Source of the DNA: Lachnospiraceae bacterium | GTDB taxonomy: Bacteria; Bacillota; Clostridia; Lachnospirales; Lachnospiraceae | DNA: 64,000 nucleotides | Assembly: GCA_902363835.1 (NCBI GenBank) | Contig: CABJBM010000007.1 | Coordinates: 62,001-126,000 of the forward strand | Direction of reading: 5' to 3' | Shown here: piece by piece, positions 1 through 8,181 of the stretch | How the letters are laid out: every line of letters starts with the position of its first letter | Numbering within the stretch: the stretch's first letter is position 1 | Program-made: the position numbers and the translations under genes | The notes under the pieces: generated by a model | Databases searched by the model: none | The model's input: the letters and a program-made list of their open reading frames with translations, nothing else | Told to the model about the DNA's origin: nothing

Positions 1-827
1 AAACCGATCATAATATCCCCGCTTCCATGTCCCATATAGGAACCGGTTCTGGACAGCCCTACTCCTGCCCGCTTTAAAATCCGCTTTAGCTGGCGGTCTG
101 AAACAGGGAGATCCGTGGCTATGATCGTCATAACCGAACCTCTGTCCAATATGGATGGTTCCGTTATCCGTGCAATTTCCTTTCCAACAGCCATTCCGTT
201 TACCATGAGGTTTTCCGTGCTTCCGAAATTTGACTGAACCATTACTCCAAGAGTATAGACTTCTCCTCCGATTTTAAACCTTCTGGAAGCAGAACCGATC
301 CCTCCTTTTAAACCGTAGCATACGGTGCCGCAGCCTGCCCCTACTGCTCCTTCCTCAAAATCGGAAGAAGCGTCTGCCACAGCTGCTTTCACTTCTTTTA
401 AACCCACCACCCTGTCGCTGATTTTATTTAGGACCGAATCATTGCATTCTCCTACCACCGGATTGACGGATACCATCTTCGTTCCCTCTTTTCTGCACTG
501 CTCAAGCATGAGATCCACCAGAGCGTCGTGGACCTTTCCCACATTTAATGTGTTGGTAAGGGCAATGGGTGTTTCCAGGGTTCCAAGCTCTTCCACCTGG
601 ATTAAGCCCTGGCTTTTTCCAAAACCATTATGTATATAAGCCGCTGCCACCAGCTTTCTGCGAAATGGATTGTCTTTACAGGGCAGAATCACAGTGACCC
701 CTGTTTTATGGTCTTTGGTATTGATTGTGGCATGTCCCACCAGGACTCCCTCCACATCGGTGATTTTATTAAGGGGCCCCGGAGCCAGCTTTCCTGTGAT
801 AATGCCATATTCCCGTATCCTCTTCAT
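1..827 (-). CDS. S58 (P1/DmpA) family peptidase, 3' end outside window
   Basis: This gene encodes an N-terminal-nucleophile peptidase of the DmpA/P1 family, which are self-cleaving aminopeptidases. About 275 residues are visible and the C-terminus lies beyond the window edge. The family signature is clear: a GAVGAGCG stretch near residue 160, a GGIGSASR segment near 175, and DRGSVMTIIATDLP near 228-241, where the family cleaves between Gly and Ser (here Gly230-Ser231) to expose the catalytic Ser. The ATG is preceded by GGAAAGG at good spacing. A TATAAT-like box lies on the same strand at 861-866. No signal peptide is seen, so it is probably cytoplasmic. The physiological substrate cannot be read from the sequence. 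Confidence 0.88.
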   Translation of the reverse strand, partial: MKRIREYGIITGKLAPGPLNKITDVEGVLVGHATINTKDHKTGVTVILPCKDNPFRRKLVAAAYIHNGFGKSQGLIQVEELGTLETPIALTNTLNVGKVHDALVDLMLEQCRKEGTKMVSVNPVVGECNDSVLNKISDRVVGLKEVKAAVADASSDFEEGAVGAGCGTVCYGLKGGIGSASRRFKIGGEVYTLGVMVQSNFGSTENLMVNGMAVGKEIARITEPSILDRGSVMTIIATDLPVSDRQLKRILKRAGVGLSRTGSYMGHGSGDIMIG

Positions 828-910
828 AATCCTTTCCTCTCTTTTTCCGTTTATGTTCCTATTATACATAAAAATCAGCGGAATAAGTTCATTTTCTGGT
901 TTTTTCCATA

Positions 911-939
911 TTGTGCCAGAGAAAAAACACTGCTATAAT
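911..939 (+). promoter_or_regulatory. sigma-A promoter of the 79-aa protein gene
   Basis: TTGTGC and TATAAT are separated by exactly 17 bases, and the -10 box is preceded by TGC, an extended -10 element. The start codon lies about 50 bases downstream behind AAAGGAGG. Confidence 0.7.
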
Positions 940-992
940 AAGGATGTAGGAATTGACAATTATTTCACGGATACTCCAAAGGAGGAATTCAT

Positions 993-1232
993 ATGAAAAT
1001 TCAAAATATCACAGATGTAGAAAAATTTTTCAAAGTCATTGAGCAGTGCAAGGGCACTGTTGAGCTGGTTTCCAATGAAGGCGACCGGATCAACTTAAAG
1101 TCCAAATTAAGCCAGTACCTTTCCATGGCCACTATTTTTTCCAACGGAAGCATGATCAATGAGCTGGAGCTGGTTGCCCATGATCCGGAGGATGTGGAAA
1201 GACTCATCAAATATATGTATCAGGGCGAATAG
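993..1232 (+). CDS. conserved small protein of unknown function
   Basis: This is a 79-residue acidic, soluble protein with no signal peptide or membrane segment. It has a very strong AAAGGAGG ribosome site, its own promoter and its own terminator, so it is a real monocistronic gene. The sequence resembles short proteins I associate with Lachnospiraceae genomes (a KSKLSQYLSMA core and an ELVAHDPEDVERLIKYM tail), but no function is known to me. The high charge and predicted helix-strand mixture suggest a small folded domain. It diverges from the S58 peptidase gene, and the two may share regulatory DNA. Confidence 0.8.
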   Translation: MKIQNITDVEKFFKVIEQCKGTVELVSNEGDRINLKSKLSQYLSMATIFSNGSMINELELVAHDPEDVERLIKYMYQGE

Positions 1233-1235
1233 AAA

Positions 1236-1267
1236 AAAGAGGGGTTCCGCGAATCCCTCTTTTTTTA
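1236..1267 (+). terminator. intrinsic terminator, probably bidirectional
   Basis: An AGAGGG-type stem with a short CGC-centred loop is followed by a run of eight T on the plus strand and has an A-run on its left side. It lies between convergent genes (stop at 1232 and stop at 1276) and could serve both. Confidence 0.8.
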
Positions 1268-1275
1268 TTGCACAT

Positions 1276-2418
1276 CTATAACTTTCTGCTTTTAAGCCTT
1301 TTCTTCTTTTCCAGCCTGCTGTTTACAATCTCCCGAAGAATGGCATACACCACGGAGCAAAGAGGGATGAACACCAGCATTCCCACAATTCCCATGGCGC
1401 TGCCTCCGATGGTGACTGCCATCAGAACCCAGATAGAAGGAAGCCCCACAGAATTTCCCACCACATGGGGATAAATAAAGTTTCCTTCCACCTGCTGAAG
1501 AACAAAAAATATAATTAAAAAAATGACCGCATCAAGAGGCTTTACCATGAGCATCAAAAATGCTCCGATGGCACAGCCGATAAATGCCCCAAACATGGGG
1601 ATCAAAGCGGTAAAGGCGATCAGAACGCCGATGAGAAGCCCATATGGAAGCCGGAAAACCGATAAGGTCAAAAAAAACATGCTCCCAAGGATGACCGCTT
1701 CCATGCACTGTCCGGTGAGAAAATTGGAAAAGGTTTCAGAAACCAGCTTTAAAATCTCAAGGGTCTGTATCATCACTTCTTCCGGAAGAAAGGCTTTCAT
1801 CAGCTTTTGAAACTGACGCGACAAAGTCTCTTTCTGAAGAAGCATATAAATAGCAAAAACCAAAGCAATGATAAAGGTTGTCACCCCGTTTATAATGGAT
1901 ATGGCGGCTGACATTGTAGAGGAAAGCACTGATCCCGCTCCTGTGGACAAAAATCCCACCACCCCTTCCAGAAAGGCCTTCCAGTCGATCTGGATTCCAT
2001 TAATATAGTCGGCGATCTCAGGATTCTGGGCAAACAGCCTTTCCGCTTGCTCCTTGACACCTGTAAGAAAAGCCGGAATGCTGTTTTGCAGGCTTAAAAT
2101 CGTCTCAAAAAGCTGGGGCATCACCACAAAGATAACAAGCAGCAGGACCCCTATTACAAACACCAGGGTAAGGCAGAGACTTAAGGGCCTGCGGATCCTG
2201 CTCTCTTCCTTTACCGGCAGCATTTTTTCGATCCTCCGCATGGGCACATTAAGGATAAAGGCCATGACTCCTCCCAGAAGAAAAGGAGAGATAAATCCTA
2301 TCAGCTTCATAACCAGGGCCAGCAGGCGGCTGTAATTCCACCCTGCCACAACCACAATTACGGCAAATATAATCAGCCCCCGTATTTTTTTTATCGTACT
2401 GTCGTTAAATTCCATCAT
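1276..2418 (-). CDS. AI-2E family transporter
   Basis: This is a polytopic membrane protein of 380 residues with about eight hydrophobic segments, the size and layout of the AI-2E/PerM/YtvI permease family. Characteristic parts are the N-terminal FISPFLLGGVMAFILN segment, a central soluble helix-rich stretch (about residues 90-150), and the conserved C-terminal FVLQQVEGNFIYPHVVG motif near residues 305-321. Members have been linked to export of autoinducer-2 or to Na+/H+ antiport, and the substrate here is open. The gene follows alaX by 9 bases and is probably cotranscribed. Two consecutive ATG codons are possible starts; AAGGAGAGA lies just upstream and suits the second slightly better. Confidence 0.88.
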   Translation of the reverse strand: MMEFNDSTIKKIRGLIIFAVIVVVAGWNYSRLLALVMKLIGFISPFLLGGVMAFILNVPMRRIEKMLPVKEESRIRRPLSLCLTLVFVIGVLLLVIFVVMPQLFETILSLQNSIPAFLTGVKEQAERLFAQNPEIADYINGIQIDWKAFLEGVVGFLSTGAGSVLSSTMSAAISIINGVTTFIIALVFAIYMLLQKETLSRQFQKLMKAFLPEEVMIQTLEILKLVSETFSNFLTGQCMEAVILGSMFFLTLSVFRLPYGLLIGVLIAFTALIPMFGAFIGCAIGAFLMLMVKPLDAVIFLIIFFVLQQVEGNFIYPHVVGNSVGLPSIWVLMAVTIGGSAMGIVGMLVFIPLCSVVYAILREIVNSRLEKKKRLKSRKL

Positions 2419-2427
2419 TCTCTCCTT

Positions 2428-3582
2428 TTATGCCTCTTCCTCAAAAGCTCTTCTGATATCCTTTGGCAAAGCCTGAAAAGTTCCCTGGGCCATCATGGCA
2501 CTTCCCCCTCCCCTGCCGTTTAATCTTCTATTTAATACTTTGCTCAGTTCCCTCATGTCCTTAGAACTGCTTCCAAGGGCATACTGACAGGATCCCTCTT
2601 CTCCGGAACAGGCCAAAACAACGCTTCCTTTCTTCCCCTCATACAGCAGGGTACAAAACTGCCTTAGCTGCACCGGAGGTAAGTCACGGTCAAATACCAG
2701 AAGAGGTCCATCCCACTCAGGATAATCCCCTGCCTTTCTCTCAAGAAGTTCTTTGGAAAGCAGGCCGATCCTTCCATCCTTTTTAAACCCTTCCTCTTTC
2801 AATCGGTCAACTGCCTCCAGGACCTTGTCCGGTTTTGCCGATAACAGGACGGAAATGCCTGACACTGCCTTTTGTTTTTTGTGGTAATCCTCAAAAGCCA
2901 TCCGTCCGCATACCATGGACACCCGGACACCGCCTTTATAATGAATCATTCCCGTCACTTTCAGAATACCGATTTCTCCTGAGGTCATAACATGGGTCCC
3001 GCAGCAGGCGCACACATCGCCTCTAGGAAACTCAATCAGCCGGACTTGTCCGGTCAATTCCTTTTTGCTCCGGTAATCCATATGGGACAGTTCTTCCTTT
3101 GAGGGATAGGATTCCAGAACCGGGATATTGTTCCAGATGAGTTCATTTACTTCCATTTCCGCGGCTTCTATCTGTTCCTGGGTCAGGGTCCCGTTAAAAT
3201 CAACGGTCACCTCATCCCTTCCCATGTGAAAGCCTACGTTGTCAAGACCATAATGCTTATGTACGATCCCGGACAATAAATGTTCTCCGGAATGATTCTG
3301 CATATGGCAGAACCTTCTCTCCCAATCTATAATCCCCATCACCCGGCTGCCGGCCTTAAGGGGCTTATCAATAATATGGACAATGCCTTCCGGCCTTTCC
3401 CTGACATCAAGGACAGCCGCTTCTCCCAGACTTCCCATATCAGCCGGCTGGCCGCCGCCCTCCGGATAAAAGGCTGTCCGGTCTAAAAGTACCTGAAAAA
3501 GGCCGTCCTTTCCCTGACTGCAATTCAGCACCTCTCCTTCAAATGTTTTTACATATGGTCTGTCATAATATAATTTTTCCAT
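2428..3582 (-). CDS. alaX: AlaX-type alanyl-tRNA editing protein
   Basis: This freestanding editing enzyme hydrolyses mischarged Ser-tRNA(Ala) (or Gly-tRNA(Ala)) in the cytoplasm. The 384 residues carry the AlaRS editing domain with both zinc-binding signatures: HSGEH at residues 97-101 and CCGTH at 193-197. The C-terminal half contains a DHHA1-like region ending in the Gly-rich NGRGGGSAMMAQG. This length fits the long AlaX-II/AlaX-L form. The start ATG follows GAGGAG with 6 bases between. The AI-2E-family gene follows directly. Confidence 0.9.
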   Translation of the reverse strand: MEKLYYDRPYVKTFEGEVLNCSQGKDGLFQVLLDRTAFYPEGGGQPADMGSLGEAAVLDVRERPEGIVHIIDKPLKAGSRVMGIIDWERRFCHMQNHSGEHLLSGIVHKHYGLDNVGFHMGRDEVTVDFNGTLTQEQIEAAEMEVNELIWNNIPVLESYPSKEELSHMDYRSKKELTGQVRLIEFPRGDVCACCGTHVMTSGEIGILKVTGMIHYKGGVRVSMVCGRMAFEDYHKKQKAVSGISVLLSAKPDKVLEAVDRLKEEGFKKDGRIGLLSKELLERKAGDYPEWDGPLLVFDRDLPPVQLRQFCTLLYEGKKGSVVLACSGEEGSCQYALGSSSKDMRELSKVLNRRLNGRGGGSAMMAQGTFQALPKDIRRAFEEEA

Positions 3583-3611
3583 CTTTTGCTCCTCATTTCT
3601 CTGTTGTTCTA

Positions 3612-3639
3612 ATTATACACAACAATTGGATAAGTTCAA
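3612..3639 (-). promoter_or_regulatory. sigma-A promoter for alaX operon
   Basis: On the minus strand, TTGAAC and TATAAT are separated by 16 bases, about 30 bases upstream of the alaX start codon. Confidence 0.65.
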
Positions 3640-3736
3640 TCACATCAAATCTAAAATTTTAGAGAAAAATATGGAAACAGTGGCAAGCTAGCTCTCATAC
3701 ACTTACAGTGTAAACAAATTATTTGGAGGAACCAAT

Positions 3737-3994
3737 ATGAGTGATCTGGCAGCAACTAACTGTGGATGCGGATGCGATTGCAACAGCGGAGGATGCAACA
3801 ACGGTGGTTTCAACCTGATTTGGCTGATCCTTATCCTGTGCTTCTGCGGCGGCGGCAATAGCGGTTGTGGTAGCAGTTGCGGCAACAGTTGCGGCGGTTG
3901 CGGAAATGATGGCGGCAGTTGGATTTGGATCATCATTCTTCTGTGCTGCTGTGGCGGCGGCGGCTTCGGCGGCGGAAATAACTTCTGCTGCTAA
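3737..3994 (+). CDS. Cys/Gly-rich small protein (chorion-like high-cysteine type)
   Basis: This 85-residue protein is dominated by Cys, Gly, Asn and Ser, interrupted by two short hydrophobic blocks (NLIWLILILCF near residues 26-36 and SWIWIIILLCCC near 61-72). It ends in a Gly-rich segment with a terminal Cys-Cys. Similar clostridial proteins carry the label chorion class high-cysteine protein, a name based on composition and not function. TTGGAGGA precedes the ATG and a strong terminator follows. The hydrophobic blocks could be membrane anchors, and the cysteines could form disulfides or bind metal. A spore or envelope role is possible but not shown. Confidence 0.8.
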   Translation: MSDLAATNCGCGCDCNSGGCNNGGFNLIWLILILCFCGGGNSGCGSSCGNSCGGCGNDGGSWIWIIILLCCCGGGGFGGGNNFCC

Positions 3995-4003
3995 GCGAAA
4001 CAT

Positions 4004-4044
4004 AAAACAGGGCCCGATCTTCTTCACAGATCGGGCCCTGTTTT
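4004..4044. terminator. bidirectional intrinsic terminator
   Basis: A perfect 17-bp stem with a 7-base loop is flanked by AAAA on the left and TTTT on the right. It lies between the convergent ends of the Cys-rich gene (3994) and the 50-aa gene (4048). Confidence 0.92.
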
Positions 4045-4047
4045 CAT

Positions 4048-4200
4048 TTATGAACGGCTCTGGCCGTTTTCTTTTCCAGGCCTTGGAAAAGGGCCCTGGT
4101 TGTTTCCTCCTTTTAAAGAGTTCCTGTTCTGCTTCATCTTCATACACTCTTCATCAATTTCATATACTGCGTTACCATCTATAATTAATCGGCTATTCAT
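4048..4200 (-). CDS. small hypothetical protein, 50 aa
   Basis: This is a 50-residue hydrophilic protein with an ordered-looking N-terminal half (MNSRLIIDGNAVYEIDEEC) and a basic, Gly/Asn/Pro-rich tail. AGGAGAG lies 11 bases upstream of the chosen ATG. A further in-frame ATG lies 42 bases upstream, but choosing it would place the ribosome site inside the coding region. A promoter with a palindromic operator lies upstream, and a perfect terminator begins 4 bases after the stop, which makes this a convincing small gene. I do not recognise its function. Confidence 0.6.
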   Translation of the reverse strand: MNSRLIIDGNAVYEIDEECMKMKQNRNSLKGGNNQGPFPRPGKENGQSRS

Positions 4201-4223
4201 ATCTAAATCACTCTCCTGTAATA

Positions 4224-4252
4224 CTAATATATGCAGACGCATATATTGTCAA
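4224..4252 (-). promoter_or_regulatory. promoter with embedded palindromic operator
   Basis: On the minus strand TTGACA is followed after 17 bases by TATTAG. Between and overlapping the boxes is a perfect inverted repeat, AATATATGC-AGAC-GCATATATT (4226-4247). A protein bound there would cover the promoter of the 50-aa gene and lie 30 bases from the start of the divergent 199-aa gene. Confidence 0.6.
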
Positions 4253-4277
4253 CAAGAAAAGTAAGGAATCTCATGCC

Positions 4278-4877
4278 ATGAACAATGAAGAAAATGTCCG
4301 CGCAAATGATTTAGACTCCCTTATCGGCGATAATCATCTTCAGATGATGAAGGCTGCCCTGCCTTATATGCAAGTTTCCCAACAACGCTTTATCTCCTAC
4401 TTCGTCAAAATAAACGAGCTTCAGCGCACCATCAATCTGTTTGAAGAAGGGGAAGTAGCCACCATGGGAATCTGCTCCGCAGGAGAGAGAAACCAGTCCG
4501 ACAACACCCCCATTGACATGTTGAACACCATAAAACCCTTTGCCGATCCGGCAGAACAGGATTTCATTGACCTTATTATCAATTTGTTCCAGGGTTTTAA
4601 GCTGGCCGGTTCTTTCTCGGATCCCGTTCCCAGTTCCACCATTCCGGTCCAGGCCCAATCTGACGGATCGGGCAGGCAGGCAGGGCAGACAAATCAGACA
4701 AACCAAACAAACCAGGCAAACCAGGCAAACCAGGCAAACCAGGCAAATAACCACCGGCAGAATAACCCTTTCGGGCGGATGTCTTTCGACCAGATAAAGA
4801 ACTTCATGCCCCCTGAGCAGCAGTCCCGATTTGAGACCATGCAGCTTATGATGTCTGCCATGCAGCAGATGAATTAA
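4278..4877 (+). CDS. hypothetical protein with Asn-Gln repeats, 199 aa
   Basis: The 199-residue protein has a helical N-terminal region (about residues 10-115), then a linker rich in Ser, Gly, Gln and Asn containing tandem NQT/NQA triplets. A C-terminal Met/Gln-rich helix (SFDQIKNFMPPEQQ to the end) resembles the short helical motifs of docking proteins. No signal peptide or transmembrane segment is visible. AAGGA lies upstream of the ATG. The 95-aa gene follows after 59 bases and is probably cotranscribed. I do not recognise the family. The layout of folded helix, disordered repeat linker and terminal helix suggests a scaffold or interaction protein. Confidence 0.75.
   Translation: MNNEENVRANDLDSLIGDNHLQMMKAALPYMQVSQQRFISYFVKINELQRTINLFEEGEVATMGICSAGERNQSDNTPIDMLNTIKPFADPAEQDFIDLIINLFQGFKLAGSFSDPVPSSTIPVQAQSDGSGRQAGQTNQTNQTNQANQANQANQANNHRQNNPFGRMSFDQIKNFMPPEQQSRFETMQLMMSAMQQMN
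4692..4745 (+). repeat. tandem 9-bp coding repeat (NQT/NQA), six units
   Basis: Six in-frame 9-base units encode NQT NQT NQA NQA NQA NQA; the last four are identical AACCAGGCA copies. Near-identical short units of this kind can change copy number by slippage without breaking the reading frame. Confidence 0.9.
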
Positions 4878-4936
4878 TCCTTGTTCCTCCCCTGATTCTC
4901 TTTACATACCCCCATAGAAAGGAAAGATAACGATCT

Positions 4937-5224
4937 ATGAACGCAAACTGGAAACAAGACCCCAGGCTAAAAACCATGAATCCACAAAAGCTCTCCATGC
5001 TGACTGAATTTGCAAAACGGGTGGAGACTACCCCAAAAGACCAGCTTCTTCCAACGCTTTTAAACTTAAATGCGGAAGCAAGCCGGAAAGGCATTCAGTT
5101 TAATGATCAGGAAACAGACCTTCTCATTACCATCATGAGCGCCAACATGGGTCCTAACGAACAGAAACGTATGGATACCCTTCGGATGTTTTCTAAAAAC
5201 TTCATGAAACGCAATTCAAAATGA
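4937..5224 (+). CDS. hypothetical helical protein, 95 aa
   Basis: This is a 95-residue, mostly helical, basic protein without membrane segments. It lies 59 bases after the repeat protein gene and before a shared terminator, so the two are likely an operon. AAGGAAAG precedes the ATG. It contains a DPRLKTMNPQKLSMLTEFAK start and a Met-rich middle (ITIMSANMGPNEQKRMDTLR). I do not recognise it. The Met-rich character shared with the tail of the preceding protein is compatible with the two interacting. Confidence 0.72.
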   Translation: MNANWKQDPRLKTMNPQKLSMLTEFAKRVETTPKDQLLPTLLNLNAEASRKGIQFNDQETDLLITIMSANMGPNEQKRMDTLRMFSKNFMKRNSK

Positions 5225-5228
5225 AAAC

Positions 5229-5278
5229 AAGGACATTATGGGCGGTCCCCTTAGGAGCCGCCATAATGTCCTTAATTT
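5229..5278. terminator. terminator between the 95-aa gene and leuS
   Basis: AAGGACATTATGG and its complement form a long stem with a one-base bulge and a loop of about 12 bases. An A-rich left flank and a T-rich right flank allow use from both convergent genes. Confidence 0.8.
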
Positions 5279-5295
5279 TATGCTTTACATAAATC

Positions 5296-7710
5296 TTACT
5301 TGCACACGATATTTACAATTCTTCCGGGAACATAGATTTCCTTGACAATGGTTCCTGTTATTTTATCCGGGATCAAAGCCTTGCCTGCCTCAATGGCCTC
5401 TTCCTTTGATACGCCTACAGGAAGCTTTACCACTGCTCTGGTTTTTCCGTTTACCTGGACTGCAACTTCGATCTCATCTTCCTTCATGGCCTCTTCATCA
5501 CATTCCGGCCACTGTGCGTGGAATACGGAAGCCACGCCGCCAAGCTGCTGCCACAGCTCTTCGCCGATATGAGGAGCAAAAGGAGCAATTAAAACAACAA
5601 AGGCCTTTAAAGTCTCTTTGTCAATGCCTCCGGTCTTTTTAGCCAGGTCGATCAACTTATTATTATATTCCATGAATCCGGAAATTACTGTATTTAAGTT
5701 AAACTGGTTAAAACGCTGTTCAATATCAAAAATCAGTTTGCTGCGCAGACGAAGCATTTCCCTGGTGGCTTCCACATCCTTACCGCTGCTGTCCTTCACC
5801 AGATTCCAGAAGCGGTGTAAGAAACGGCTGACACCTTCGATTCCCCTGTCATCCCACTCTGCATCCAGCTCCGGCGGCCCTACAAAGAGCTCATACATAC
5901 GGAGGGCATCACAGCCATAGTCACGTACCAGATCATCAGGAGATACCACATTTCCCTTTGACTTGCTCATCTTGATTCCATTTTTTCCGTTGATCATACC
6001 CTGATTAAACAGCTTGGTAAAGGGCTCATCAAAGTCCACCACACCGATGTCATTTAAGAACTTGGTGTAAAAACGGGAATACAAAAGATGAAGTACGGCA
6101 TGCTCCACGCCGCCGATATACATATCCACCGGAAGATATTTTTTTGCTTTTTCCTTGGATACCAGTTCATTTTCATTATGACTGTCCACGTAGCGGAGGA
6201 AATACCAGGAGGAACCGGCCCACTGAGGCATGGTGTTGGTCTCTCTCTTGGCAGGAGCGCCGCATACCGGACATGTGGTATTCACCCATTCCTCAATATC
6301 TGCCAGCGGAGATTCTCCCGTGCCCGTAGGCTGGTAGCTTTCTACCTCCGGAAGGGTGAGAGGAAGCTGGTCTTCCGGAACCGGCACGTTGCCGCAGTGA
6401 GGACAGTGGATGATGGGAATCGGCTCTCCCCAGTAGCGTTGTCTGGAGAATACCCAGTCACGGAGCTTAAAGTTTACGGTTTTCTTTCCAAGCCCCCGTG
6501 ACTCGATCATTACAGGAGCCTCTTTTTTAAGGATAGAGGATTCCATTCCGTTCCACTCACCGGAATTGATCATGATTCCGCTGGCTTCGGTATAGGCTTC
6601 GGTCATGTTTTCGATTTCCCTGCCATCCTTTGAGATAACCTGGACAATCGGAATGCCGAACTTTGTGGCAAACTCAAAATCCCTGTCATCATGAGCCGGC
6701 ACGCACATAATGGCGCCGGTACCGTAATCAGCAAGCACATAATCGGAAAGCCAGATGGGCACCTTGGCACCGCTTAAGGGATTTACCGCATAGCTTCCGG
6801 TAAATACGCCGGTCTTTTCTTTATCCTGAAGACGGTCCACGTTTGACTTCATGGAAGCATCGTAGATATATTTCTCAACCTCTTCTTTATTTTCCGGGGT
6901 AGCCAGGCCAGCAGCAAGAGCGTGTTCCGGCGCAAGTACCATAAAGGTAGCCCCGTACAAGGTATCCGGTCTGGTGGTATAAACCGTAATGCTTTCCTCT
7001 CTTCCGTCTACCTTAAAATCCACCTCAGCTCCATAGGATTTCCCGATCCATTCTGACTGCATCTTCTTAACCTTATCCGGCCAGTCAAGCTTATCTAAGT
7101 CATTTAACAGACGGTCTGCGTATGCTGTGATTTTTAACATCCACTGCCTTAAGTTTTTCTTTGTAACTCCGGTTCCGCAGCGCTCACAGCAGCCGTTTAC
7201 CACTTCTTCGTTTGCAAGTCCTGTCTTACAGGAGGGGCACCAGTTGATCGGGAACTCCTTTTCATAGGCCAGGCCCTTTTTAAACATCTGAACAAAAATC
7301 CATTGAGTCCATTTATAAAATTCGGGATCAGTGGTGTTAACTTCCATATCCCAGTCATAGACGGCTGCAATCTCATTGATCTGACGCTTGATGTTTGCCA
7401 CGTTCTCCGCTGTGGATTTTGCCGGATGAACTCCCATCTTAATGGCGTAATTCTCTGCCGGAAGGCCGAAGGCATCCCAGCCCATGGGATGAATCACATA
7501 ATGGCCCTTTAAAATCTGATATCTGCTCCACACATCGGAGATTACATAACCTCTCCAGTGGCCGACATGAAGGCCGCTTCCTGACGGATATGGGAACATA
7601 TCCAGACAATAATATTTCTGTTTCTTTCCATCGTCAACATTGATGGGATTTTTTGCCCAGTTTTCACGCCACTTTTTCTCAATGGCGCTGTGGTTGTATG
7701 ACGCTGCCAT
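5296..7710 (-). CDS. leuS: leucyl-tRNA synthetase
   Basis: This class I synthetase charges tRNA(Leu). The 804 residues include the HIGH-type motif HVGH at 48-51, a zinc-ribbon region (CPSCKTGLANEEV followed by CCERCG), the CP1 editing domain with its Thr-rich segment (TVYTTRPDTLYGATF), and the KMSKS loop near residue 580 (GIKMSKSKGN). A tRNA-binding anticodon domain and C-terminal domain complete it. Length matches the bacterial family. AAAGGAGG lies 9 bases upstream of the ATG. The gene is preceded by a leucine T-box leader, so expression should rise when tRNA(Leu) is uncharged. Confidence 0.98.
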   Translation of the reverse strand: MAASYNHSAIEKKWRENWAKNPINVDDGKKQKYYCLDMFPYPSGSGLHVGHWRGYVISDVWSRYQILKGHYVIHPMGWDAFGLPAENYAIKMGVHPAKSTAENVANIKRQINEIAAVYDWDMEVNTTDPEFYKWTQWIFVQMFKKGLAYEKEFPINWCPSCKTGLANEEVVNGCCERCGTGVTKKNLRQWMLKITAYADRLLNDLDKLDWPDKVKKMQSEWIGKSYGAEVDFKVDGREESITVYTTRPDTLYGATFMVLAPEHALAAGLATPENKEEVEKYIYDASMKSNVDRLQDKEKTGVFTGSYAVNPLSGAKVPIWLSDYVLADYGTGAIMCVPAHDDRDFEFATKFGIPIVQVISKDGREIENMTEAYTEASGIMINSGEWNGMESSILKKEAPVMIESRGLGKKTVNFKLRDWVFSRQRYWGEPIPIIHCPHCGNVPVPEDQLPLTLPEVESYQPTGTGESPLADIEEWVNTTCPVCGAPAKRETNTMPQWAGSSWYFLRYVDSHNENELVSKEKAKKYLPVDMYIGGVEHAVLHLLYSRFYTKFLNDIGVVDFDEPFTKLFNQGMINGKNGIKMSKSKGNVVSPDDLVRDYGCDALRMYELFVGPPELDAEWDDRGIEGVSRFLHRFWNLVKDSSGKDVEATREMLRLRSKLIFDIEQRFNQFNLNTVISGFMEYNNKLIDLAKKTGGIDKETLKAFVVLIAPFAPHIGEELWQQLGGVASVFHAQWPECDEEAMKEDEIEVAVQVNGKTRAVVKLPVGVSKEEAIEAGKALIPDKITGTIVKEIYVPGRIVNIVCK

Positions 7711-7788
7711 AACAAAATTTCCTCCTTTTCCACAGGTTTTTTTCCTGTATCAAATGTCTGCAGATCATGTGATGACCGTAAGAGCACA

Positions 7789-8072
7789 TAAAAAAATGCG
7801 CCTCAGGCCATTCATATAGCCATAGAGACGCAGGATCTACCGCGTGGTACCACTCTATTTCATACAAGATTGTATGCTCTCACTGGATATGAAAAACATA
7901 TCCGCCCGCTGTAACGGTCAGGTCACCGGCAATGCCTACACAGAAAGCAGAACTTCCTTCAGCACGCTACTCAAAGGCGAGTTCGGCTGTCATCCCCAAC
8001 CGGCTTCCACCTCCCGCCGGCTCTCTGCATGTTTCAGACAGCTTACTACTCCTAATCACAGTATTTTTGCTA
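7789..8072 (-). promoter_or_regulatory. leucine T-box leader of leuS
   Basis: The minus-strand transcript carries the T-box element AGTGGTACCACGCGG (around 7841-7855) followed by a terminator stem GCGTCTC/GAGGCGC and a T-run (7789-7831). Upstream is a stem I with the AGTA loop-E motif, a GCTGTC/GACAGC helix and a specifier loop reading GAA-CTC. The CTC codon (7979-7981) specifies leucine, in agreement with the gene it controls. Uncharged tRNA(Leu) would stabilise the antiterminator. About 78 bases separate the terminator from the leuS start. Confidence 0.93.
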
Positions 8073-8078
8073 ACTACA

Positions 8079-8107
8079 AATGTAACATAATTGGCGAAAT
8101 GTGTCAA
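8079..8107 (-). promoter_or_regulatory. sigma-A promoter of leuS leader
   Basis: TTGACA, 17 bases, TACATT on the minus strand directly upstream of the T-box stem I. Confidence 0.8.
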
Positions 8108-8181
8108 CCGTATTTTATGAGATCTCAGGATTCCCCCTTTTATGGCATAAATTTCAGACAGGAGCCGGAATCCTGTTTCAT

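Noticed and set aside
3867..4184. 105-codon plus-strand frame rich in Ala and Val across the Cys-rich gene
   Set aside because: Arises from the Gly/Cys codons of the true gene read in another frame and runs through the terminator.
4692..4745. Short tandem units considered as a CRISPR-like array
   Set aside because: Units are 9 bases with no spacers and are in frame within a gene, so they are a coding repeat.
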